In this document: piece after piece, positions 9,637 to 16,246 of the stretch
Position numbering within the stretch: the stretch's first letter is position 1
Layout: the number at the start of each line of letters is the position of its first letter
Source of the DNA: Shewanella psychrotolerans
GTDB taxonomy: Bacteria; Pseudomonadota; Gammaproteobacteria; Enterobacterales; Shewanellaceae
Direction: 5' to 3'
Length of the DNA: 64,000 bases
NCBI RefSeq assembly: GCF_019457595.1
Contig: NZ_CP080419.1
Span: 3,782,001-3,846,000 of the forward strand
Translations under genes and position numbers: made by a program
Notes under the pieces: model-generated
What the model was told of the DNA's origin: nothing
Databases searched by the model: none
Seen by the model: the letters and a program-made list of their open reading frames with translations, nothing else

Positions 9637-10155
9637 ATGCGCACCAACCTTAACCCGTATTCCAAATTGAAAACTTATAGTGCCGAAGAGCTTTTAGCTT
9701 TATCTAGAGCAGAAAAAGAACCTCGTAAACGTATGCGATTACTTGCCGTCGCTCTCTTCCTCGAGGGAAATAATCGTACTGATGTCGCCTTGAGGCTCAA
9801 AGTTGCCCGCGCTAGCGTCAACGCTTGGGTAGCTAAGTATCTTGCCAACGGTATCAAAGGGTTGGATGCTAAGAAAAATAAGGGACGTGATAGCTACTTA
9901 ACCTCAAGTCAAAAGCAGCAACTCAGTGCCTACATAGAGGAACAATGCTCGAGTGATTCAGGTGGAAGACTGACAGGTGATGCGATCCTAAAATATGTCA
10001 AATATCACTTTAATGTTGATTACCATCCAAACGCGATTTACAAATTACTGGAACAATTAGGTTTTAGTTGGATAACGAGTCGTTCAAAACATCCTAAGCA
10101 ATCAATAGAAGTCCAAGAGGCTTTTAAAAAAGTTCCAACTGGAAACGATCCTTAA
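9637..10155 (+). CDS. IS630-type transposase, N-terminal part (HTH)
   Basis: A 172-residue frame with a winged helix-turn-helix DNA-binding region, for example RMRLLAVALFLEGN, VALRLKVARASVNAWVAKY, and a second HTH at DAILKYVKYHFNVDYHPNAIYKLLEQLGFSW, the usual N-terminal half of IS630 transposases. It ends 13 bases before the next frame begins. Around 10122-10132 the sequence TTTTAAAAAAG allows a change into the next frame, so both halves may be made as one protein by slippage, or the gene may carry a one-base insertion. Confidence 0.75.
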   Translation: MRTNLNPYSKLKTYSAEELLALSRAEKEPRKRMRLLAVALFLEGNNRTDVALRLKVARASVNAWVAKYLANGIKGLDAKKNKGRDSYLTSSQKQQLSAYIEEQCSSDSGGRLTGDAILKYVKYHFNVDYHPNAIYKLLEQLGFSWITSRSKHPKQSIEVQEAFKKVPTGNDP

Positions 10156-10168
10156 CATCCCTGGTAGT

Positions 10169-10705
10169 GTGGCGCTTGAGCGAGTTGATATCTGGTTTCA
10201 AGATGAGGCCCGCTTCGGGCAGCAAAACACGACCACACGTTTATGGGCAAGAAAAGGCACTCGTCCTCGCGCTATACGCCAGCAACAGTTCGAATATGCG
10301 CATTTCTTTGGCGCTGTTTGTCCGCAAACAGGCGATACTGAAGCGATGATCGTTCCTTACCTAAGCAAAGACGTCATGCGTCAGCATCTATCACTGATAG
10401 CACAAAGGACAAAACCAGGTAGGCATGCCGTTGTTGTCATGGATGGTGCAGGTTGGCATACAGCAGATCTCGCAGATGAGTTTAACAACCTTAGCATCAT
10501 CAAATTACCGCCATACTCCCCTGAACTAAATCCGATAGAGCAAGTATGGAGTTGGTTACGGCAGCATCATTTAGCTAATCGCAGCTTTCAAGGATACGAT
10601 GATATCGTTGCAGCCTGCTCTGATGCTTGGAACAACTTCATTAGCGATACGAAAAGAGTGATGTCTTTATGTCGTAGAGAGTGGGCAATAATGACTAAGT
10701 ATTAA
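10169..10705 (+). CDS. IS630-type transposase, catalytic DDE part
   Basis: A 178-residue frame beginning at GTG. It carries the DDE superfamily endonuclease triad: DIWFQDEARFG, VVVMDGAGWH, and LPPYSPELNPIEQVW, whose Glu is the third catalytic residue. The same frame extends upstream without a stop to the A6 tract at 10126-10131, reading KKFQLETILNIPGSV, which is good IS630-like sequence. That shows the two frames were, or are, one protein. Whether it is made by programmed frameshifting or is dead cannot be told from one copy. Confidence 0.75.
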   Translation: MALERVDIWFQDEARFGQQNTTTRLWARKGTRPRAIRQQQFEYAHFFGAVCPQTGDTEAMIVPYLSKDVMRQHLSLIAQRTKPGRHAVVVMDGAGWHTADLADEFNNLSIIKLPPYSPELNPIEQVWSWLRQHHLANRSFQGYDDIVAACSDAWNNFISDTKRVMSLCRREWAIMTKY

Positions 10706-10871
10706 GATGGAATGGTATCAGTAGGTCGATTGATAGAAGTACGCGCTAAAGCTTCAGAAAGTTCCATTAAAAAATCCAGTACAAACAAGAGTCTGTACTG
10801 GATTTTGACGGCTTTTAAAGATCAGTCAACCGATCATATTGGCATTAACTGATCGGCATTACGGCACTGCT

Positions 10872-10884
10872 GGGTATTTTTTTG
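10872..10884 (+). terminator. right half of the S46 peptidase terminator
   Basis: GGGTATTTTTTTG directly after the IS4 target duplication. It complements AAAAATACCC at 8306-8315. The intact palindrome was split when the IS entered its loop, so it can no longer end the peptidase transcript. Confidence 0.75.
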
Positions 10885-10930
10885 TCTCGCTTATAATGCC
10901 GAGCATCGCTTCTCAGCAAATTTCAGACAT

Positions 10931-10966
10931 AAAAAAACACCGCCTAATCAACTTAGTGCGGTGTTT
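10931..10966 (-). terminator. terminator of the rpsF-priB-rpsR-rplI operon
   Basis: AAACACCGC at 10935-10943 pairs with GCGGTGTTT at 10958-10966; on the minus strand the stem is followed by a seven-T run. It lies 25 bases after the rplI stop. Confidence 0.9.
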
Positions 10967-10991
10967 TCTTTAAAGCTTTTAAACTGAGGTA

Positions 10992-11444
10992 TTAGTCTTC
11001 TGCAACAACAGAAACTTTAACAACAGCTTTAACTTCAGTGTGAACTTGAACATCAATTTCGTATTCACCAGTAGTGCGGATAGCACCTAGTGGAAGACGA
11101 ACTTCGCTCTTAGCAAGTTCAACACCAGCAGCAGTTACTGCATCAGCGATATCACGGTTACCAATTGAACCGAATAGCTTACCTTCGTCACCCGCTTTAG
11201 AAGCGATAACAACAGGCTCAAGTGCGTTGATCTTCTCAGCGCGCTCGTTTGCAGCAGCTAGATCACCAGCTAACTTAGCTTCTAATTCAGCACGACGTGC
11301 TTCAAAAACTTCAGTGTTAGCAGCGTTAGCAACAACAGCTTTACCTTGTGGTAAAAGGTAGTTACGTGCGTAACCCGCTTTTACAGAAACTTGGTCACCC
11401 AAGTTACCTAGGTTAGCGATTTTATCTAGTAAAATAACGTTCAT
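10992..11444 (-). CDS. rplI: 50S ribosomal protein bL9
   Basis: 150 residues, the full bL9 length. Starts [30 protein letters not shown] in outline: the N-terminal RNA-binding domain with the GYARNYLLP signature, a long helix at about 40-75 (Ala/Glu-rich), and the C-terminal domain with GKLFGSIG and [13 protein letters not shown]. It binds domain V of 23S rRNA at the base of the L1 stalk. GAGGAA precedes the ATG. It is last in the operon with rpsR, priB and rpsF. Confidence 0.97.
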   Translation of the reverse strand: MNVILLDKIANLGNLGDQVSVKAGYARNYLLPQGKAVVANAANTEVFEARRAELEAKLAGDLAAANERAEKINALEPVVIASKAGDEGKLFGSIGNRDIADAVTAAGVELAKSEVRLPLGAIRTTGEYEIDVQVHTEVKAVVKVSVVAED

Positions 11445-11471
11445 TTTATATTCCTCTAAATTGATGCGGTA

Positions 11472-12016
<545 letters not shown>

Positions 12017-12024
12017 AGAAAAAC

Positions 12025-12435
12025 TTACTCAGCTGTGTTTTCAGCGGCTTCTTCAGACTCATCAGCTGCATCAGCAACTGGACGGTCTTCGCTAGAACGA
12101 CGTGAATCACGCTCGTCTTTCGCTTTAGCCATTGGAGAAGCTTCAGTGATGGCACCTTTAGTGCGCATAACCATGCTACGAAGAACAGCGTCGTTGAAAC
12201 GGAAAGCTGTTTCTAGCTCTTCAACCGATTCTGCAGTTGCTTCTACGTTCATAAGAACATAGTGAGCTTTATGCAATTCGATGATTGGGTAAGCCAATTG
12301 ACGACGGCCCCAATCTTCTAAACGGTGAACTTGACCGCCAGCTTGGGTAAGAATACCCGTGTAACGTTCGATCATACCTGGCACTTGTTCACTCTGATCA
12401 GGGTGAACTAAAAATACGATTTCATAATGACGCAT
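12025..12435 (-). CDS. rpsF: 30S ribosomal protein bS6
   Basis: 136 residues. [21 protein letters not shown] is the standard start region, with RRQLAYPI and [11 protein letters not shown] in the fold. The C-terminal tail after about residue 100 is charged and Asp/Glu/Ser-rich, ending ENTAE; in E. coli this tail gets extra glutamates from RimK. The start at 12435 follows AAGGAGC; an upstream in-frame extension to 12558 is leader RNA and is rejected. First gene of the operon. Confidence 0.96.
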   Translation of the reverse strand: MRHYEIVFLVHPDQSEQVPGMIERYTGILTQAGGQVHRLEDWGRRQLAYPIIELHKAHYVLMNVEATAESVEELETAFRFNDAVLRSMVMRTKGAITEASPMAKAKDERDSRRSSEDRPVADAADESEEAAENTAE

Positions 12436-12441
12436 TTTTTG

Positions 12442-12499
12442 CTCCTTACGGTTATCTAGCCTCGTTGTTGGCTCAGTCAAACCAAATGGAGGCAAGGAA
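12442..12499 (-). ncRNA. S6:S18-binding leader of the rpsF operon
   Basis: On the minus strand the leader can form one stem from GCCTC with GAGGC (12489-12493 with 12459-12463) and a second from CCTT with AAGG (12494-12497 with 12444-12447), separated by an asymmetric loop on one side that holds ACCGT (CCG at 12449-12451). Two stems around a one-sided loop with CCG is the known S6:S18 recognition motif. It also occludes the Shine-Dalgarno AAGGAG, which explains feedback repression. Fold is by eye. Confidence 0.65.
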
Positions 12500-12662
12500 C
12501 TAATTAAAGTGACTGAATTAAGCCGCGGAATATTACATGGGAAGCGGCTTAAACTCAAGCGATATCTTTCGCTATTGCCTTTGCCGATCGGACAGTGAAA
12601 CGGTATGATAGGCGACTTAAAATAAAGCCTCCTTCAATTCGACTCGTTCAAGAATAAAAATA

Positions 12663-13406
12663 ATGTTAAGAGCCAGCTTTTTTTTCGCATCGCTTTGCCT
12701 GCCCCATAGTGCATGGGCATTGGTGCCCCCGGACTATCAGGAGCCTCCAAGCGACTTCTCGGCAGAGATCGAAGCGGGGCTGCAGATCAACACGGGTAAC
12801 ACAGAGTCCAGTAGCTTCAACGGCCGCACCAAACTACTCTACGACACAGACAACTTTCGTCAGGAAGGGGTGTTCAAGGCTTACTTCGCCTCAGACTCAG
12901 AAAAAACCACATCAGAAAAATATGATGTCCAGCTCCAGTCGAACTACAAGATTTACTCAGGCTATATCTTTGCCCGTGGCGACTTCACCGAAGACAGATT
13001 TGGTAGTTATACCCGTATCTCGACCATCTCGACTGGTTATGGTTTCGACGCCATTAGCGGCGACAGCACTAAGCTGAGTCTCGAAGTGGGTCCAGGTTAT
13101 CGATACAACTTGCCTCAAGTCAGTGAGTCGATACCCGACCCAAAAGCCGAGCGTGAAGTGATCCTGCGTACCGCAGCCAAGTTTGAGCAGAAGATCCACG
13201 AATACACTAGCTTCAACGCCGATCTCACCGCCGAAACTGGCGAGGACAACAGCACTGTCACCCTAGACATGAGTTACAAGAACACCCTGTTTCAAGACTG
13301 GGCGTTTAAAGTCGGCATGAATATCAAGTACACAGAAGTAGTACCCGAGGATTCAAAGCAGACGGATACCATCACCACCTTTAATCTGCTTTATACCTTC
13401 AAGTAA
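12663..13406 (+). CDS. DUF481-family outer-membrane protein
   Basis: 247 residues with a signal peptide at 1-19 (cut after AWA). The mature part is a run of amphipathic strands with alternating polar and hydrophobic residues, including FSAEIEAGLQINTGNTE, and it ends in Phe-Lys after LLYTF. The NTGNTESSSFNG pattern is typical of DUF481 (YdiY/salt-induced outer membrane protein). Probably a small beta-barrel in the outer membrane. Function unknown. GC content is higher than in the neighbouring intergenic DNA. Confidence 0.85.
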   Translation: MLRASFFFASLCLPHSAWALVPPDYQEPPSDFSAEIEAGLQINTGNTESSSFNGRTKLLYDTDNFRQEGVFKAYFASDSEKTTSEKYDVQLQSNYKIYSGYIFARGDFTEDRFGSYTRISTISTGYGFDAISGDSTKLSLEVGPGYRYNLPQVSESIPDPKAEREVILRTAAKFEQKIHEYTSFNADLTAETGEDNSTVTLDMSYKNTLFQDWAFKVGMNIKYTEVVPEDSKQTDTITTFNLLYTFK

Positions 13407-13489
13407 GCTTAGCAGCACAAGGTTTCAATGCAGCTCTGGTAGATGAAGCGCTGCTTCAATTGCTTATACATCAAGCCAAGTAGAAATTT

Positions 13490-13662
13490 GAAAGGGTTCT
13501 GCGAACCATGGCAGCATGGTGTACTTATCACCTGCGGTGGGCTCATGTGCAGGTACTGCTGAGGCACACTGTAAACCCGTCCCTGGGCGCTCTACGATTT
13601 CATCCCTGAAATCGAAGGCCTCAGCCGCACCTACACCGGGTTATTTATCTCTTCGATTTAAC
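13490..13662 (+). repeat. structured repeat unit A (forward)
   Basis: First of three direct units with the layout: GAAAGGG, a GGTGTACTTATCACCTGCGG segment, ATGTGC, outer stem, hairpin 1, GCTCT, hairpin 2, outer stem return, then CTCTTCGATTTAACGTTACT. Outer stem: 13551-13565 with 13618-13632 (13 of 15 pairs). Hairpin 1: CCCG-TCCC-TGGG at 13576-13587. Hairpin 2: CGATTTCA-TCCC-TGAAATCG at 13595-13614. Short frames called here are by-products. Confidence 0.8.
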
Positions 13663-13732
13663 GTTACTGATGCCTGTCGTTTTCAACTACTTTTCAGATA
13701 GTAGTAGCTTCTACCCTACTTTGATATTTGAA

Positions 13733-13902
13733 AGGTTTAAGCCAACCTTGGCCTTATGTTGTATCAATTGCCTGCCGCAGGCCTTATGTGCAAACACGTT
13801 TTTGGCACGCCACAAGCACATCCCTGTGGGCTCTGCGAAATCATCCCTGATTTCGAAGGCCAAAAACGTGTTTACACCTGTATCTATCGTCTCTTCGATT
13901 TA
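13733..13902 (+). repeat. structured repeat unit B (forward)
   Basis: Same layout as unit A. Outer stem is a perfect 15-bp inverted repeat, AAACACGTTTTTGGC at 13792-13806 with its complement at 13859-13873. Hairpin 1: CACA-TCCC-TGTG at 13817-13828. Hairpin 2: CGAAATCA-TCCC-TGATTTCG at 13836-13855. It ends with the shared CTCTTCGATTTAACGTTACT. All three stems differ from those of unit A but still pair. Confidence 0.82.
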
Positions 13903-13957
13903 ACGTTACTGATGTCAGTATGTTTTCAATTTTTTGGGTCGAAAGGACTTTGCCGTC

Positions 13958-14130
13958 TGAAAGGGTAATTCAAACCATCGCTTGATGGTGTACTTATCAC
14001 TTGCGGTGGGCTCATGTGCAGATACGCCTGTGAGACGCCGTGAATATATCCCTATAGGCTCTGCCGAAACATCCCTGTTTCGGAAGCTCACCAGCGTATC
14101 TACACTAGTTATCCAACGCCTCTTCGATTT
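13958..14130 (+). repeat. structured repeat unit C (forward)
   Basis: Same layout. Outer stem AGATACGCCTGTGAG at 14020-14034 with CTCACCAGCGTATCT at 14087-14101 (13 of 15 pairs). Hairpin 1: TATA-TCCC-TATA at 14045-14056. Hairpin 2: CCGAAACA-TCCC-TGTTTCGG at 14064-14083. It ends CTCTTCGATTT, about 100 bases before the stop of the small membrane-protein gene. Confidence 0.8.
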
Positions 14131-14227
14131 GACCAGATACGTGTTCATAAAATGCAATTTAAAAGCTGCTAAAGTTTGTGAAGAACGAGCACCAGTCAGC
14201 TATTCAGTGTCTTTAATGACAGTATTG

Positions 14228-14650
14228 TTAGCTGCTTTGCTCAATAGCCTTTATTAAGTTTTCAGAATCGTTTGTCCCCAAACTAACCGTTGTGCCATCT
14301 TTAAGTTTTAACTCAACAGCTGTTAGCCCTGAGACGTTATATAACCATCCAGTTGAAATTAAACGAATTCCAAGCCCATAGTACCATTTTGTTCTTATCT
14401 TTTTGAGCGACTCTATTTCAGATATTTTTATTGATTTACTCCAAAATTTTGGGCCAAAAAACCACTTTACTTCTCCACCTTCCACTTTAATGGTTAATGA
14501 TGAAAAAAGAATTGAAAGCACACCTAAAATTAAATATGCAAATCCAATAGGTTCGGTAGGCTTAGTTACCGAAGCAAAGAGAAGCACCAATACTACAATT
14601 CCCATAATTGAAAGCATCGCAATTCCAGGCTGAGTGTTTTTATACTGCAT
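14228..14650 (-). CDS. small membrane protein of unknown function
   Basis: 140 residues. Two hydrophobic segments at about 10-28 and 35-52 form a helical hairpin, followed by a soluble part rich in short strands (IKVEGGEVKWFFGP, GIRLISTGWLY, AVELKLKDGTTVSLG) that resembles bacterial PH-like domains. The ATG at 14650 has a very good Shine-Dalgarno GGAGGT six bases upstream, the best evidence that the gene is real. It stands alone between three forward and two inverted structured repeats. Function not recognised. Confidence 0.7.
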   Translation of the reverse strand: MQYKNTQPGIAMLSIMGIVVLVLLFASVTKPTEPIGFAYLILGVLSILFSSLTIKVEGGEVKWFFGPKFWSKSIKISEIESLKKIRTKWYYGLGIRLISTGWLYNVSGLTAVELKLKDGTTVSLGTNDSENLIKAIEQSS

Positions 14651-14837
14651 AATGACCTCCTTTCTACAGCTAGTGGCTTATTATCCGACCGACCGGATAA
14701 ACCCCTGCCGATAATTAATTTACACTCCAAGTACCGATGTAACCAACTGATGAAGAGACTAATCCATCACTATTTGGCCTATATACAGTTAAAGCATTCC
14801 TCAAAATTAATCAACATCATTTACCGATGCCAAGTGA

Positions 14838-15115
14838 AGCCAAATCGAAGAGACGTTTAGATACGGGTGTAAGCACTTCCCCCGCCGGGCAGCCGATAGA
14901 TATCAAGGATAATGGAATGGACCCATCCATTATCCATGTAGGTCAGTACCGCCGTGAAGCGTATAGGGATATATTCAAACAACATCCCTGTTTAACAGCC
15001 AGTTCGGCATCCATGCCTCTCGCTCGTGAGCGCGAAGCTTCGCTTCACTCACCGTGCCAAAAGAGTGCTTGCACATCCCCCGCCGGACAGGCGATAGATA
15101 ACAGCGACGGTTAAC
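14838..15115 (-). repeat. structured repeat unit D (inverted, expanded)
   Basis: On the minus strand it ends CTCTTCGATTTG like the forward units. Outer arms GTGTAAGCACTT (about 14868-14879) and AAGAGTGCTTGCAC (about 15060-15075) pair. Inside are TATA-GGGA-TATA at 14962-14973 (a TCCC loop on the minus strand), AACA-TCCC-TGTT at 14981-14992, a GGATAATGG/CCATTATCC stem near 14909-14935, and a GCGAAGCTTCGC palindrome near 15032. It is longer than A-C, as if extra hairpins were added. Confidence 0.65.
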
Positions 15116-15177
15116 GCTACAAGATCCACGGCAAGAACAAATGCACTTTATCCAGACACATAGAAAATTCCGATACC

Positions 15178-15350
15178 ATTCAATCGAAGAGATGAAATAA
15201 CCGGGTGTAGATGCATCTGCGGACGTCGATGGCAGGGATGCCATCGTCGAGCCTCCACGGACGACTCTCTTCGAAATAAAGAGTCGGTGTGTAGCAGATG
15301 TATCTGCACATAAGCGAGCCGCAGGCTATAAACAACAGCGACGGTTAACG
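15178..15350 (-). repeat. structured repeat unit E (inverted)
   Basis: Inverted relative to A-C. The AATCGAAGAG end is at 15182. Hairpin CGATGGCA-GGGA-TGCCATCG at 15227-15246 is the TCCC-loop hairpin read on the other strand. Outer arms are TAGATGCATCTGC near 15208-15220 and GCAGATGTATCTGC near 15293-15308. A further stem GACTCT/AGAGTC lies between. The tail AACAGCGACGGTTAACGCTA is shared with unit D. Confidence 0.7.
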
Positions 15351-15394
15351 CTATAACCACGTCACTAAATGACCATGTAGTCAAACGGCAGATA

Positions 15395-15428
15395 CAAAAA
15401 TGCCGATGAAGTCTCCCTCATCGGCATT
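15395..15428 (-). terminator. terminator of rlmB
   Basis: AATGCCGATGA at 15400-15410 pairs with TCATCGGCATT at 15418-15428. On the minus strand it is followed by TTTTTG. It lies about 50 bases past the rlmB stop. Confidence 0.85.
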
Positions 15429-15476
15429 CATCAACCTTGAGTCAGCGACTCAAAAATTGAAAGATCGAATTCCCGA

Positions 15477-16217
15477 TCACCCCAACCTTTGGCGAACCGC
15501 CTCAAACAAACAGATTCCGGTTGCTACCGAGACGTTCAAGCTCGAAACGCTACCCGACATAGGGATCGATGCTAGCGAGTCACACCCTTCACGAGTTAAA
15601 CGGCGCAGACCTTTATCTTCGGCGCCCATGGCAATCGCAATCGGACCTTTAAGATCGGCTTTATAAAGATCATGTTCGGCTTCACCAGCTGCACCAACGA
15701 TCCAGATGCCCTTTTCTTGTAAAGCCTTCATGGTACGCGCAAGGTTTGTCACCTGAAATAGCGGCACCACTTCTGCTGCACCACAAGCAACCTTGCTCAC
15801 AACAGGTGTTAAGCCAACTGAATTATCGCGAGGAACAATCACCCCATGAACACCAGCAGCGTCAGCATTACGTAAACAGGCCCCCAAGTTATGAGGGTCG
15901 GTAACACCATCAAGGATCAACAAAAATGGCGTTTCGGTCTTTTCGACCAATGCCAATAGATCATTATCATTAAGCTGCTTCACCGCTTTAACACGCGCTA
16001 ATACGCCTTGATGCTGAGTGCTACCTGCTTTTTCATCAAGCGCCTTACGTGAAGTCTTTTGGATCGACACGCCATATTGAGCGGCAATTTCAAGTAAAGG
16101 GGCTAAACGCTGATCGTCACGACCTTGTAATACCCACATCTCAATCACACGTTCGGGACTATGGTTTAGCACTGCTTCAAGTGCATGAATACCGAAGGTG
16201 ATATCTTGTTTTTTCAT
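15477..16217 (-). CDS. rlmB: 23S rRNA (guanosine-2251-2'-O)-methyltransferase RlmB
   Basis: 246 residues. SPOUT-class enzyme that methylates G2251 in the peptidyl-transferase P loop. N-terminal substrate-binding domain ([16 protein letters not shown]), then the knotted catalytic domain with motif 1 [16 protein letters not shown], motif 2 [12 protein letters not shown] and motif 3 [15 protein letters not shown]. It follows rnr by 29 bases, the conserved rnr-rlmB pair. Confidence 0.96.
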   Translation of the reverse strand: MKKQDITFGIHALEAVLNHSPERVIEMWVLQGRDDQRLAPLLEIAAQYGVSIQKTSRKALDEKAGSTQHQGVLARVKAVKQLNDNDLLALVEKTETPFLLILDGVTDPHNLGACLRNADAAGVHGVIVPRDNSVGLTPVVSKVACGAAEVVPLFQVTNLARTMKALQEKGIWIVGAAGEAEHDLYKADLKGPIAIAMGAEDKGLRRLTREGCDSLASIPMSGSVSSLNVSVATGICLFEAVRQRLG

Positions 16218-16246
16218 CTATTTGGTTTCTCTTATTTTTGCGCTTA

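Larger units (their letters stand above)
9608..10717 (+). mobile_element. IS630-type insertion sequence nested in the IS4 element
   Basis: About 1.1 kb, reading TACCAATTAG at the left end and ending ATGGAATGGTA, with only a short inverted match (TACCA.T) between ends. The host IS4 sequence is interrupted with TCA on both sides (9605-9607 and 10718-10720), which suggests a 3-bp duplication; classic IS630 elements duplicate TA, and TA is also present at both edges, so the exact edges are uncertain. It carries two overlapping-phase frames for one transposase. Confidence 0.8.
8335..10767 (-). pseudogene. IS4-family transposase, split by IS630-type insertion
   Basis: Start ATG at 10767 (MELSEALART), interrupted after residue 16 by the element at 9608-10717, then continuous to the stop at 8335. 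Without the insert it would be 439 residues, usual for IS4. The DDE residues are present: [15 protein letters not shown], and YAHRW..REMK, which fits the IS4 signature Y-(2)-R-(3)-E-(6)-K. The remaining 391-codon frame starts at an internal MESMIW and lacks about 48 N-terminal residues, so activity is doubtful. The codon at the insertion is GAG here and AAG in the second copy. Confidence 0.9.
8326..10861 (-). mobile_element. IS4-family insertion sequence, interrupted by an IS630-type element
   Basis: Ends are 17-bp inverted repeats with two mismatches: TAATGCCGTTCACTTAA at 8326-8342 and the complement of TAATGCCGATCAGTTAA at 10845-10861. A 10-bp target duplication CGGCACTGCT flanks it at 8316-8325 and 10862-10871, within the IS4 family range. 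Its transposase gene runs on the minus strand and is split by a second element at 9608-10717. A hairpin just before the transposase start (around 10773-10804) resembles a read-through-blocking terminator. A damaged second copy lies at 26636-27016. Confidence 0.92.

Noticed and set aside
12436..12558. Extending rpsF upstream by 41 codons.
   Set aside because: This is the structured leader; the S6 N-terminus MRHYEIVF starts at 12435.
13516..14257. Three short plus-strand frames with look-alike starts (VYLSPAVGS, LYQLPAAG, VYLSLAVGS).
   Set aside because: They arise because the same DNA repeat is read three times; hairpin arms, not codons, explain the conservation. No ribosome site is convincing.
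13490..15350. Reading the repeat cluster as a CRISPR array.
   Set aside because: Units are about 170 bases, lie on both strands, have no regular spacers and no cas genes nearby.
13490..15350. Reading the units as integron attC sites.
   Set aside because: There is no GTTRRRY/RYYYAAC pair at unit ends, no integrase, and no cassette gene between consecutive units.
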